Origin: Lineus longissimus
Taxonomy: Eukaryota; Nemertea; Pilidiophora; Heteronemertea; Lineidae
Length of the DNA stretch: 60,000 nucleotides
Assembly: GCF_910592395.1 (NCBI RefSeq)
Contig: NC_088317.1
Location: 15,068,001 to 15,128,000, forward strand
Reading direction: 5' to 3'
Shown: piece by piece, positions 15,550-27,400 of the stretch
Numbering within the stretch: position 1 is the stretch's first letter
Layout of the letters: each line of letters begins with the position of its first letter
Position numbers and translations under genes: made by a program
Notes under the pieces: generated by a model
Databases searched by the model: none
Told to the model about the DNA's origin: nothing
The model's input: the letters and a program-made list of their open reading frames with translations, nothing else

Positions 15550-17245
15550 AAATTGGGCGTGTCAGACCCATGAGTCTTGATTACAATTGGGTCACAACTA
15601 TGGTTCATGATTAGATAAAGTAGGCAATGTCACAACCATGTTTTTTGTTCAACACAGACACAGCTGTGTTTCTTGATTATTGAAGACAATACCACAGCCA
15701 TATGTTGTGTTTTTTGTGGGTTTAGAAAAATATAACTAGGCCTGTTACAACCATGTCTCTCGATTAAAGTTTGGCTGTCACAACCCTGTTTCTAAGTTGG
15801 GCATCAGTGTCATAACCCATCTTGAGGAGTTCTGATTGTGCAAGCAGATCAGTTTGTGAATGTTAACACTTCATGGGAGGTCATATCCATTTTTTTACCA
15901 CAAATTGGAACACCAGGACTTTGTCTCTCAATTATATCGATTAAAGCAGGGGATGTCACAACAATGTTTCCTGATAATGGTTTAGAAAGTCACAACCATG
16001 TTTTTTCATTAAAGTTGGACCTTGGTTAAACTTTTGCCTGTCACAACCAAGTTTCTTGATTGAAGTTGGGCAAGTCACAACCACGTGTCCTGATAAAATT
16101 TTGAAATGTCACAACCATGTTTTTTTATTAAAGTTCAGCATGTCACAACCATGTTTCCTGATAAAATGCTTGCATGTCACCACCCATGTTCTAGATTAAA
16201 GTTGGACCTGTCACAACCCATATTCCTTAATTAAAGCTCTGGGCATATCACAACCATGTTTCTTGAATAAAGTTGGCACTGTCACAACCATGTTTCTTGA
16301 TCAAGGTATAGGCACTGTCACAGCCATGTTTCTTAATCAAGGTACATGTAGGCAATGTCACAACCATGTTTCTTGATCAAGGTATAGGCAATGTCACAGC
16401 CATGTTTCTTAATCAAGGTACATGTAGGCAATGTCACAACCATGTTTCTTGATCAATGTATAAGCAATGTCACAGACAGGTGTCTTGATTAAGGTAGACA
16501 ATGCCTCAATCATGTTTCTTGATCAATGTATAAACAATGTCACAGACATGTGTCTTGATCAAGGTAGACAATGTCTCAACCATGTTTCTTGATTCAGTTA
16601 GGCACTCTCACAACCATGTTTCTTGATCAATGTATAAGCAATATCACAGCCATGTGTCTTGATGAAGGTAGACAATGTCACAACCATGTTTCTAGATTAA
16701 GTTAGGCACTGTCACAACCATGTTTCTTGATCAATGTATAGGCAATGTCACAGCCATGTGTCTTGATCAAGGCAGACAATGTCACAACCATGTTTCTAGA
16801 TTAAGTTAGGCACTGTCACAACCATGTTTCTTGATCAATGTATAATCAATGTCACAGACATGTGTCTTGATCAAGGTAGACAATGTCACAACCATGTTTC
16901 TTGATTAAGTTAGGCACTGTCACAACCATGTTTCTTGATCAATGTATAAGCAATGTCACAGTCATGTGTCTTGATCAAGGTAGGCAATGTCGCAACCATG
17001 TTTCTAGATTAAGTTAGGAACTGTCACAACCATGTTTCTTGATCAATGTATAAGCAATGTCACAGTCATGTGTCTTGATCAAGGTAGGCAATGTCACAAC
17101 CATGTTTCTTGATCAATGTATAAGACATGTGTCTTGATCAAGGTAGGCAATGTCACAACCATGTTTCTAGAATAGGCAATGTCACAACCATGTTTCTTGA
17201 GCCACGTATAGGCAATGTCATACCCATGTTTTTTTATTAAAGTTT
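15550..17245. repeat. Satellite array of ~35-bp monomers, main block
   Basis: Roughly 45-50 monomers of the type TGTCACAACCATGTTTCTTG plus ATCAAGGTATAGGCAA run head to tail. Those before about 16250 are diverged; those after are regular. From 16591 the monomers form a trimeric higher-order unit. The array contains no spacers, cas genes or coding frame. Confidence 0.95.
16591..17110. repeat. 104-bp higher-order repeat within the satellite
   Basis: The marker GATTMAGTTAGG recurs at 16591, 16695, 16799, 16903 and 17007, exactly 104 bp apart. Each unit has three monomer types in fixed order: one ending GATTAAGTTAG, one ending GATCAATGTATA, and one with CATGTGTCTTGATCAAGG. Confidence 0.94.
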
Positions 17246-18291
17246 AATGCCAAAGGTATTGAAATAATGTCGTTGGTCAGAGATAATAATAATATTGATA
17301 CACTCCATTAAGTAAACTGTCAGTAAACTAATTATAAAAGAAAGATTTTTCATAGACATCCGACTACCAGTGGCGGAATTCTGTGCAAATAGTGTTTGCG
17401 GACTCGAAGCGTCCCCAAACAGGGCCAATTAACACATTTGGCAAACAAAGTTAAAGGCATAATTAGTTGAGAGATGCCGCCTTTCTTTTAATCAGGGGAC
17501 ATTATTTTGATTGGCTTGTGCGAAAAACTTGTCAGAGCTTGATTAATCTTAAATAGCCATATATGTTGCCGGAGAAAGTTGCTGTCAGTCAACTGTCAAT
17601 GCATGTTACGTCATAAACAGCGTATCGTGTTCTTACGTTGCATTTCCTTTTACGGATTATACTTTCCGGTGACGTATGTTTGTGAAAAATGACTGACAGT
17701 AAATAGGGATTTTCCTAGGTGATGTCACCGATAATCTAATTGGCCATTCCTAAGTCATAATTAGATATCAGAAAACGCACAAGCCAATGGAATTTCATGT
17801 GCTATGCATTGCGTACATAATTGTGTATTCAGCCATTCCACGCTACCCCCTCCGCTACCTTGATGATTGATTATAAATCGCATTTCAATTCGATTGATGC
17901 CTTATAAGAAAATATCTTCCAATTGCCGTATCATTTGTCAAGATTTTTACGATGACTCAAGACCACGTGCTGTTTCGTCAATAAAGAACAAACAAAATCG
18001 GGACTTTTTAATTATTCAAGAATTCCCTGCAGCGGGGGTGTCAGATCTATGACGTAAAAGCCAATCACAGTGACAGAGTGCATTTAGCTGGAGAGAGTTC
18101 GTATGTGTAATCATTTACTGTCAACATTTCGACGATTTCACACTCTTTATAGGACTAACAATGTTTTGGACCAGATAACACCTGTCAAATTGGATATACT
18201 CTATACTTCTATAGTGATATAACGCTGCACACTCTTCCAAGGAAGGAGTTATTCGTATTTTCTTGTAAGGAATTTTCGGACCGATTTGTTC
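17246..18291 (+). promoter_or_regulatory. Upstream region of the glypican gene
   Basis: CRE-like sites lie at 17606-17613 (TTACGTCA), 17670-17677 (TGACGTAT) and 18050-18057 (TGACGTAA). A CCAAT box in GCCAATCAC starts at 18061, four bases after the last CRE and about 230 bp before the start codon. Further CCAAT-type motifs are at about 17512 (inverted) and 17779. No TATA box is obvious. Motifs are seen directly; promoter activity is inferred. Confidence 0.45.
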
Positions 18292-18454
18292 ATGATGGCG
18301 GCCGTGTGTCTTATTCGATGGCTTAGTTTAATGTTTGTAACCTTGTTATGTGCTATTCCTCAATCCCAAGCGACGATGGGATGTAGTGAAGTAAAAACTG
18401 CATATGGACAGAAGGGTTTTGATACAACAGAGGTGCCGTATTGGGCCGTTTCAG
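18292..18454 (+). CDS. GPC4: Glypican exon 1: signal peptide and first cysteine
   Basis: It encodes 54 codons plus one base: a hydrophobic signal peptide, then [20 protein letters not shown] and YWAVSG. This matches the CSEVRQLYxxKGF start of mature GPC1/2/4/6 proteins. The donor is ttcag|gtagga, phase 1. Reading from the upstream in-frame TTG at 18286 is not needed; ATG at 18292 is the first AUG of the frame. Confidence 0.92.
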
Positions 18455-21400
18455 GTAGGAAACTCATTTTCTTTGCCGTTTTCTCAATCCGATTTCTGTT
18501 GCCATTGTGTGCGAATACACACCTTTACAGTACACATCACTAAGAGTCCACTAGGCTAAGCATATCATTACATTGCAATCTGTTAGTGTTACTACATACA
18601 AATGCTTTGATTTCTGTGCTGAGCACTAAGCCTTACTTTACGCAGGTCATTTGGAGACCCTTCCCCCATCCTTCAAGGACATCATATCAATTTTTCCACT
18701 AATTATTTCAGGAAAGTTGAAGACCCAACTTATAGACCCTGTTGTAATTCCCCTCAGTCTCAGTGTCCACCATGCAGACACTGTCTTTCTGTCCCTCGGA
18801 CTAGATTTGTGGGGGGAGGGGGGGATGTTCTGTCTGTGTATTGTTCAGTAGACCTCACTGATACTCTAGTTTTACTTTTTACTTTTACTTTTGTTTCTTG
18901 ACCCGGTGCCATAAAACCTTGGCCTAATACAGGCCTTGTTTTTCTTGACTTGGTGCATTCCTAATGCCATTTAATCTACCAACTTACAAATTGCCCTGCC
19001 ATGTAATTCAGTGTTGTAATGAGAGGGTTTTCACACCCTTTAGCACCACATGTTAGCCTTTCCAAGAACAGTGCCTTCACAGCTTATTATCTGGGTAATT
19101 CTAATAGCAACAAGAGCAGAATGGGTCATGGTAGAGTGGAACCTCCCTTAACAGACACCTCTCTATTAAGGACACCCTCTATATTTAAAAGGACACTAAT
19201 TTTGTTCCCAAATTGATTATTTTAACATCCAATGTGACCTCTCTAATCAGGAAACCTCTCTATTAAAGACATCACTTGTCAGTCCCGAGGGTGTCTTTAA
19301 TAGTGAGGTTATAATGTTTATGTAAATTGTACTTTGGGGCTGAGGTAAAAAGTAAAACCATCATCCTTTAAAGGGGAGGCACCTCCACTCTCTTGCCTCT
19401 TTTAATCCTAATGACCCACTAGGTCACCATTTTGCCAAGAAAAAACCCAGTGGATTTCCAGTGGTGCAGCCATTGGAACCCTGTTAGAGGACATTCAACA
19501 TCTGTTGTCAGTGTTATTTTCTACACCAACTTCATAGTCCACTGTTGTAAAGAATGGACTCATAAAAGGCTTAAATTAAAATAGTACATTTTTGGGGGGG
19601 GGGGGGGGATTTTCATTGTTTCCATTAGAAACCTAAATTTGTAGAATTTTTTTTTCTGTTAGTCTCAACTCTGTCCTAGTTCACATCCTGTATCTAGGCT
19701 AACATGTAGGTTGGTGATTTGTCATCAGTTTTTAAAAATCATTGATTGACTTCATAATTACATGTAGTGATTGATTAGTCATCGGTCATAACTCTATGGG
19801 TCCAATCTCATGCTAATTGTACTACTCAAGATTTTTATTTCACTCATTTTGAATTACTCATTTGGGTTGGTAGTAAATATCCTATGGCTTATGTACTTGA
19901 GATAATCCTTGGATTTACAACTGATCCTTTAATCCGGAAAAGGTGAAATGGTGCGACTCAGCATGTTATGGAATGCATAGTACACCTGGTATTTATATTT
20001 ATTTTCATAACCATAAACAAATTATCTGATGCTATGCACTGATACATAAAGCTATGTAGGCCTAATATGTTTAACATATCCCATTTGGTAGGTATTAATC
20101 ATACAGGGTGGTGCAAAAAAACATTTTTCGGAAAATCAAGTGCCTTTCTCCCAAATGAGACCATTAGAAGCCTCAAAAATCAGCAATTTGAAAAAAATCA
20201 CTGATTTTAGAATTGGGTGAGTTTGTTTAACCTCAACTTAATGTTTTAGTAGGCCTCTACAACAGATAATAACAACACTTTTGGAAAAATGAAGTGTCCT
20301 GAAGATGCACGGAATTCCTGAAATGACAACTGGTGATCTTTATCCAAAATGATCCAGTAGTGCATCGAGAGAGATGACACCTTTGTAGATTTTTGTCAGT
20401 TAGTGACCCAGAAAATTGACTTTGTATCTGATGAGACTAGTTTCACACCCGTTCTTTTGGCAACTTTGGATTGAATTGAATCGGTGAATTTGACGATAGT
20501 TGGACCCAATGCACAATGACTGTGCATTCTTCGTGTCATTATTGTATTGTGTATATTTAGAGCGCTTCTGGGGGCTGTCAGTGCGTACCCTATCATTATT
20601 GATATGTGTATAAAGGATGTGGGTCCAAACAAAATGTGGATGTGCTGGGTTAGGTTACATTAGGTGTGGGTGATGTGAAAATGTGGAATAGTTGGCCGGA
20701 TAAGGGTGGCATTTAGGCACTTTTGAAAAAGACATTTATTTTTACCATTTTCAGATATAAGTCTACGATGCCTACTCTAAATTTATCTAAATAAAACATG
20801 ATTTTGTATATTGTTTGTACAACACAACCTCAGTCCTAGTCAAAATAATATCGTTACTAAATTTTTAAAAATGTATTCTTGCTAAAATCAAAAATCTAAG
20901 GTTTAAAACTTTGAAAAAATTCTGCCATTCTGAGAGCATCTGCTAAAGCTTGTGCTACTTCTTAGTAGTAAATGGGTTTTGACTAATCACCTTTGTAGTA
21001 AAAAAGTACCGATTGATATGCATCTTCAAAGAATGTCTGCCATGTCCAGGAATCCCTTTACCAATTACGTATAAATAAATCTCCACGACCAAATAAGGAC
21101 TAGCCGATTTATGGATTTTCTTCGTTGCCATGGTTTTTTGCTGCAAAGTGAAATCTTTACACATAGATTAATCTGGTATGTGAGGTAAGGAGAGTAGATC
21201 TCCTACGTTTGAAAACGTGTGCGTGGAAGTCATTTGCATATTGATGATGTCACTAATCGACGCCTCGCCTTAGGTCTCATCCTAGGAGGCTATTAATAAC
21301 CAATGATGCGACGTACAGCGATGGCTTCAGTGCACTCCTCAATAGTTACTGTAGCAACCGCATAAATTACGCGAGAATTTTAAACCCGGTTGATGGCGTA

Positions 21401-24400
21401 GACATTGAATTGTGTAGGAGAGACATGATTTGCGTATTTCAAGTGCATCGTTGACTCATCAACTTTAGTTCCGTTCCTTGCAAATATTTTGTTTCTTTAT
21501 TGAAAATCTGCTGTTGCTATGAACACAAGGTTATGGTGGATGACCTTATATGGTCGCTGTCCCCTGTTCTCTTTGTGACCAAGGTGTTACCACATTTCAA
21601 ATAAATGTATTACCTTTACATGTAGGCCTTTTACAACAGCTGTCTTCTTGTTTCTTGGAGATATCTTCGCGGTACACTTTGCCCCAGATTGCTTTTTGAT
21701 ACATGGCAGTGGTTCATCATCTTGGAGGAGGAATTAGGGCAATCAGAAATATAGACAATTTTTGATCCCTGACAGACAGGGAGGTCTTCATCACAACTAA
21801 GCAACTGTCACGCTCGACTTCTAAGACATCATCTTGACATAGGTCGGTCATTATCATCGGGTGTCACCCCCGAATCTTTATTTAAACACCACGTTTTTGT
21901 CCACAGGCAATAACGCTAATTATCGCATGAATGACACGACAGTACCCGACTCCAACATCTACAATACGCAATTCTTCCCATTGAGATGGCCGATTCAAAA
22001 TTTACCGAAATATGGGATGACGCATTGTGGAAGATGATGTGAATAGGGTGGAATTCCTTTGAGGGGGTCGGAGCAGGCTACAACTGGTCATGTCTGATCC
22101 CCATACACCCGCTCAAAAGGCAAAGCAATCCCGTGTAGTTATATACTCTCATTTTGGCCTTCAATTTCAAACAGTTCTGCCACAATCTTGAAACCAAACA
22201 CAGAAATATTTTCTTCAATTCTCTTATTTCTCTAAAAAGTTCTGCTGTAAACCACTAAATTTTCGAACCACTTTCATTTTGTGATTGGATTTTTTCCCCA
22301 CAAATCAATTTTTTAGTGGTTTATGGTATAATTTTCTCAAAAAATCTATTTGGACGTAGATGTTCTCAGACTCTCAATCACAAAATATACTTTTTCCAAT
22401 AATAAGAACAAAATTTTCAGTTACATGAATTGCGCTATAAAAACACTTGTACAGTTTAAAATCCAAATACTGGCCTCAACAAATTAAATTCATGCTTTGA
22501 AAAAAAATCGCAACATGTCCTAATATAGCAGTATGCCAAGACAGAAATTCCGACTCCTTTGGAATAAAAATTTGTAGATCAGGAAGGTCTAAAAAGCATT
22601 GGCATTTGCATTGAAATTCAAGTGGACTTAAAGTGATCTGCCATCAAAATAAATGACTAAATGTTGCATATTCTTAGCAACATCAAAGTTAAAAGCTTTT
22701 TATAATGAAACTCTTATGAAGGGTAAACAAAGTCAAAGACATTCAAAGAAATTAGAAAGGAATAATGTGTTTGGACTGTGTTAGTTTTAGAAAGGTATAT
22801 CTGGTTTGATTCTTTTGGCAAATGCGCATACAGGTCTGGTATGTCATCGGTCAATAGGGCCATTTTGTGGATTTTCTGTCCACGTTGGCCAAGGCTGGAA
22901 TGGGCTAACTGGTTAACCTTCCAAAACTCAGTTCAAACAAAATTCTCAATTATGGGCTAACTGAATGGCAATTCAGTAAAGCTCACCATTATTTGACTTT
23001 CCTGACAATTGTTTATTTATGCAGTTGTTATGATAATTAGACATACCCATTTCCTTGCATTAGCAAGCCAGTCTTTCGTCTAAGTGTCCCTTTTGAGTAA
23101 ATTAGATCCGGAGGTGTCTAATCTCTCCTCAAAACAATGCCGCCTTTTAACTGCGCCGGTTCTACCATTGAGTATCCCTTGTCCCCAATCAGGGTCGTTT
23201 CATGGTGAACAAGTTCTTTTGACAAGCTCTGTACTAATCCCACTTGTCCCAGGTGTGGCTAATCCCATCCCACTCAGAAAATGACTTCTAATGAGTCGAC
23301 AAGATTCCATGATTAGTTGATCATACTCTTGGTATTTTGTGTCTTTGTTTTTTTTGTTTTCATTGGAATAGATTATCCAAGACTTAAGTTTGGTAGGGAT
23401 AGATCACAATGCCTACAATGTTTTCCAAACTGTGGAAGTATCTGCATACTAAGAAAACATTTGCAATTTTGGCCTAATTGATCAACTGCTGACATCACTG
23501 CAGTGAAATAAAGTGCTTTTCTCCTTTTTTTGGGGGGGGGGCATTTTCCTTCTGTTTGCTACATTTGTCCTGCTGGGTGATTGGCAGCGATTACATTTCC
23601 ATGGAAACCCGAGAATATCTAAGTTTGACTTTCTAGTTTAAATTGCGTCTCACTTTCTGCTACCGATCCACGTATTGCTTCTATCAAGAGAAATTAAAGT
23701 CTTGTCTATTTCACCTGAGTCCTCTCGCCAAAACAATACAGCATCACCAAGACTCGTTCTCCTCAGCTGTGAATCTCCCGATGGAGATACGCGCGCCAAC
23801 AATGGGTTTACTTGGTTTCCATGGCAACCTCGGGATTATAGAAATCATCTATGAGATCCATTGTGGAGGTCCATGGCAGTGTGTCATTTTTCCTTCTCCC
23901 ACATGTGTCGGCTTTTGTCGTTGATCATTGGGGATGACGGCAAGATAATGAGATGGCGATGAATGATTCAGGAGCGGGTTTGATGGACATTTATTAACCA
24001 GCGACAAGATACTCAGGAGTATCAATTGAACCATGCTATCATTGAACTTCCCATCGCAATATGGTCATATGGCGTTTTTTTGGGGGTTCCATTATTGGAG
24101 AAGCGATGATACAATTTTTTGTTTTTCGGGAACCTTTGTTAGAATCCTACTGTCGACCATCGCCATAGTTTGCCAATTTCTTTTTAGGCGGGAAATGAGG
24201 AAATGATTCAGTGCCACTTCTTTTGCCTCTGTGCTACAATTACTTTTCACACCAGTATTATTCGTTTTTTTCGGGCTGGATGAATGTTTTAGTCATCGGA
24301 ATTTGAGGTATGTAAAGAAGAAAGGGCAAAAGCATGTCTTCTTTACTTCACTTTTAACAGAAGGCGCTGTATTTTAGTGTCTCAACGAGAACTCTGAAAT

Positions 24401-27400
24401 AGGCAAGGCAGTAAAGGGCACATTGTAAAAAGGCAGGCTGCTGTGTCCTACTAAAATGGAAATGCATGAGCCACTCATGAAAACCTGTTGGGGTTCAAGA
24501 GAATATGCGAAAAGGCATAGTGCTTCTCTTTGCTTGCTGTTAAAAATCTTTTTAGAATAACAACTAAATCTTGGTACTTGCATCAGAAAACCTAGCCCTG
24601 ACCTGTTCTTGACTGTCTGAAGCAGATTTAATCGTTTCTCACAATGTTCTCTGATGAACGGACAAATATGGGCAATCGGCATTTAAAATCATTTGTCATT
24701 CACCACCACCATACCATGATTTCCAACAAAATTGCAGACAATTTCATCACTTGTAGGTCATTTGCAGACATTTTTTATCATCTGCCCAATTTTCATGGTG
24801 GCACAATTATTCATTGCTGATTATGATGGTTTACATTTGTGTTATTCTAAAGGTCGCTTCTGATCTGTTTTGGGTTGAATGTTTGGCCGAAAAATTTCAA
24901 TGAAAAAAAGTACTGTTCCATAACAGGGCATTATCGTCCATCAAATGATGAAAAACCACTGTCTGGTGTCTGTTCGGTTGCCAATATATGTAGAGATTAG
25001 ATGTAAAAGTTGCTAAAAGCCATTCCTTATAAAAATTAGGCAATTGTGGTTAAATGGAGCTCTCTGTAACCCCCTCCACCTCGATTTTGTAACTCAAGTA
25101 ATAAGACATCACTTTCAATGTAAAAAGAGTCACAATGAAAACGTTGCGTTTACCCAAAAATACTTGTAGTGGATTTTTATCCAAGAAGGATAACATTGAT
25201 GTTCCTCCATGACTTTCCGTAGGCCTAGGGTTACATCAGTATTTGATGAAACTTACTTTACTAACCATATTAGAATGTTTTCAGGATACAGCAATGTAAC
25301 CCAAACTGAGAAATGGAGAAAAAAGATGTAATTATGAAAGAAAGAAAACTTAATCATGACTCTATTTCAAACATCTTTCCTTCGTTATCTTTGCAGGTGA
25401 ACATTTACGGACCTGTCCACAGGGCTTCACATGCTGCACCCAGGATATGGAGCAGAAATTGGAATTACAATCACAACAAGACTTTGTCAAATTACAAGAG
25501 CAGGTTACCGAAAATTTAAGATATATATTCAAGAGTAGGACGATAAAATTTGACCGTAAGTATAAATAAGATGGCTGCCAGTGCCAAGATGGCCGCCAAT
25601 TTGAGTAGGTTATAATTTCCAGCCGACATTTCCAAAAGTATGGTCCTCAAACGAATTCGCTGAGGAGTGAGTTGTGTGCAGCATTCTGTACAAAAACTTG
25701 AACAATTACCTGGAAAGAAACAAAACAAGATTAGGTTAAGGTAAAGAAACCAAAAAGATCAAGTAGACTTTGGATTTGGAAATATGAACGCTCCAGAAGG
25801 GCGTTACAAGTGCCAAACTGTTGAAACAGTTGACTTGTTGGTTCAGGTCAGCTCCTTCATCAAAGATTGCAACGAACACTGTCAGAGAGTGCAATGTACA
25901 GGGCTAACGAGAAGGAAGCACCGACTCTGAAGCTAGCCCAGGTAACTCCTAACACCTTTCTGAAGTTCTGGCATAGGGTTCTGATTCATTTTGAGTTGGC
26001 ATCCCGTGGTCCCAACTCAGCGGAGAGTGTTTTCTCCATCTGCTTTCTCGCGAGTGGAAGAGATTTGTGGTCTTGTTGAAATCATTTCCAATGCTTTTAC
26101 ATAGACGATTGCAATCCTGGCCCAGTTGTTAGCAATGGGAGTTCGCTGAAAGTGGAAAGGTCTGTTTTCTGAGAATGAGGAGAGTGGTATATTTGGAAAG
26201 GAAATGTACATGGTATTGAGCTATTGTAGGTGTAGCTCATTGCACCCTGCCGCTCAAGATGTGCATCTCGTATGCTACTCTCAAAAGTAGGTGTAAACTC
26301 AATCAAACACTTTTCGATTTGAGGTTTTCACAATCAGCAAATCTTTGCAGAGCAATAAAACACTTCTCTCAAAACAACATCAGCACAGAATCTAAGAATT
26401 TTGAAATGGTAGAAGCATCTCATGTTGAATTGATTTCTCCATGCCATCAACTTTGCCCGATGATTAAAAAAAATCCTGGAATTCCTCAGGATTTTTTGCC
26501 CCACTTCTTATGAATCATCAGCAGATTCATCTGAGTGCTGCTGACGCTTGATGGAATATAATGATTGGAATCATCGCGGACAATCTGCTACTAAGTCGCT
26601 GAGTAAAGAAACGGTGACGTAAGGGAGCATCGCGATGCGTTTCTTCTGTCACGTTTGATCGGACATCAAAATAACTGACAAAATGTGAAAAGATTCCAAG
26701 TGGTACTGATATTCGACTATCTTTGGTTACTTGTGTCTGCAACATAAAAGTTGGTAGGGAAGATGCTCGGGGAGCAGTTCCTTCTAGAATGGCTAGATGA
26801 AGCAAGTCAGTTGCTGCTGATGGAAGCAATGCACTTCAGATGTGCAGGTGGCAGAATATCTGGTAATACCTGATCCTTTGAGGAATTTGAATCGATTTGC
26901 AGAAGTTGGAACATAATTTCCAGATTTTGTGTCCAATTAAATGTCATGTACGTGATGAATGAGTACCATACCAGAGTCTGGTATGTCTCTGCATAACCGG
27001 TAACAAATCTGGATATTTTGTTATCTTCTGGCAATTGTGGCTTTGATTCAAAGTCCTCAAGGAGTACCCTTGAAATTTCAGCACATGTTTGCTAAAATTC
27101 TTGTGATTTACGTTATAAGTTTACATAAAAGGGGACCCTCATTGCCGTGGCTGATGACTGTCCGCTGCAAAAAAGCTCCGCCAATCCCAACGCGTATCGG
27201 TATGGAAATGAGTGTTTGGCAACACGATGTTTAGCGATTCCAAAACAAATACCAGAATGAAAGGATCATTAGGCTAATGTGTGCGACGTCTTCAAATGAT
27301 TCATCACGAGATTTGTGCAAATTAGCTTTGCACGAAATTGCAGAAATAAGGAGTAAAGAGGGATGGTGGAGCCATTGCTGTTGTTGGAGATAGAAGGTTT

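Larger units (their letters stand above)
18455..25396 (+). other. Glypican intron 1 (6.9 kb)
   Basis: No gene recognised. It contains inverted-repeat element copy 5, a small foldback at 22247-22326, poly-G runs at 19594-19608 and 23532-23541, a TTTTAC-type microsatellite near 18875-18895, and X-box-like motifs at 23595 and 23815. Confidence 0.7.

Noticed and set aside
15550-17245. Regular ~35-bp repeats resembling a CRISPR array
   Set aside because: Monomers are contiguous with no unique spacers, no cas genes are near, and the window is animal nuclear DNA; it is a satellite.
18286-18291. Extending the glypican start to TTG at 18286
   Set aside because: Non-AUG initiation is not supported; ATG at 18292, followed by a stronger ATG at 18295, gives a proper signal peptide.
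20101-20130. CAGGGTGGTGCAAAAAAAC, and CAGTGTGTCCCGAAAAAAGTG at about 49850, as transposon ends
   Set aside because: They resemble some mariner-type ends, but no matching opposite end was found for either.
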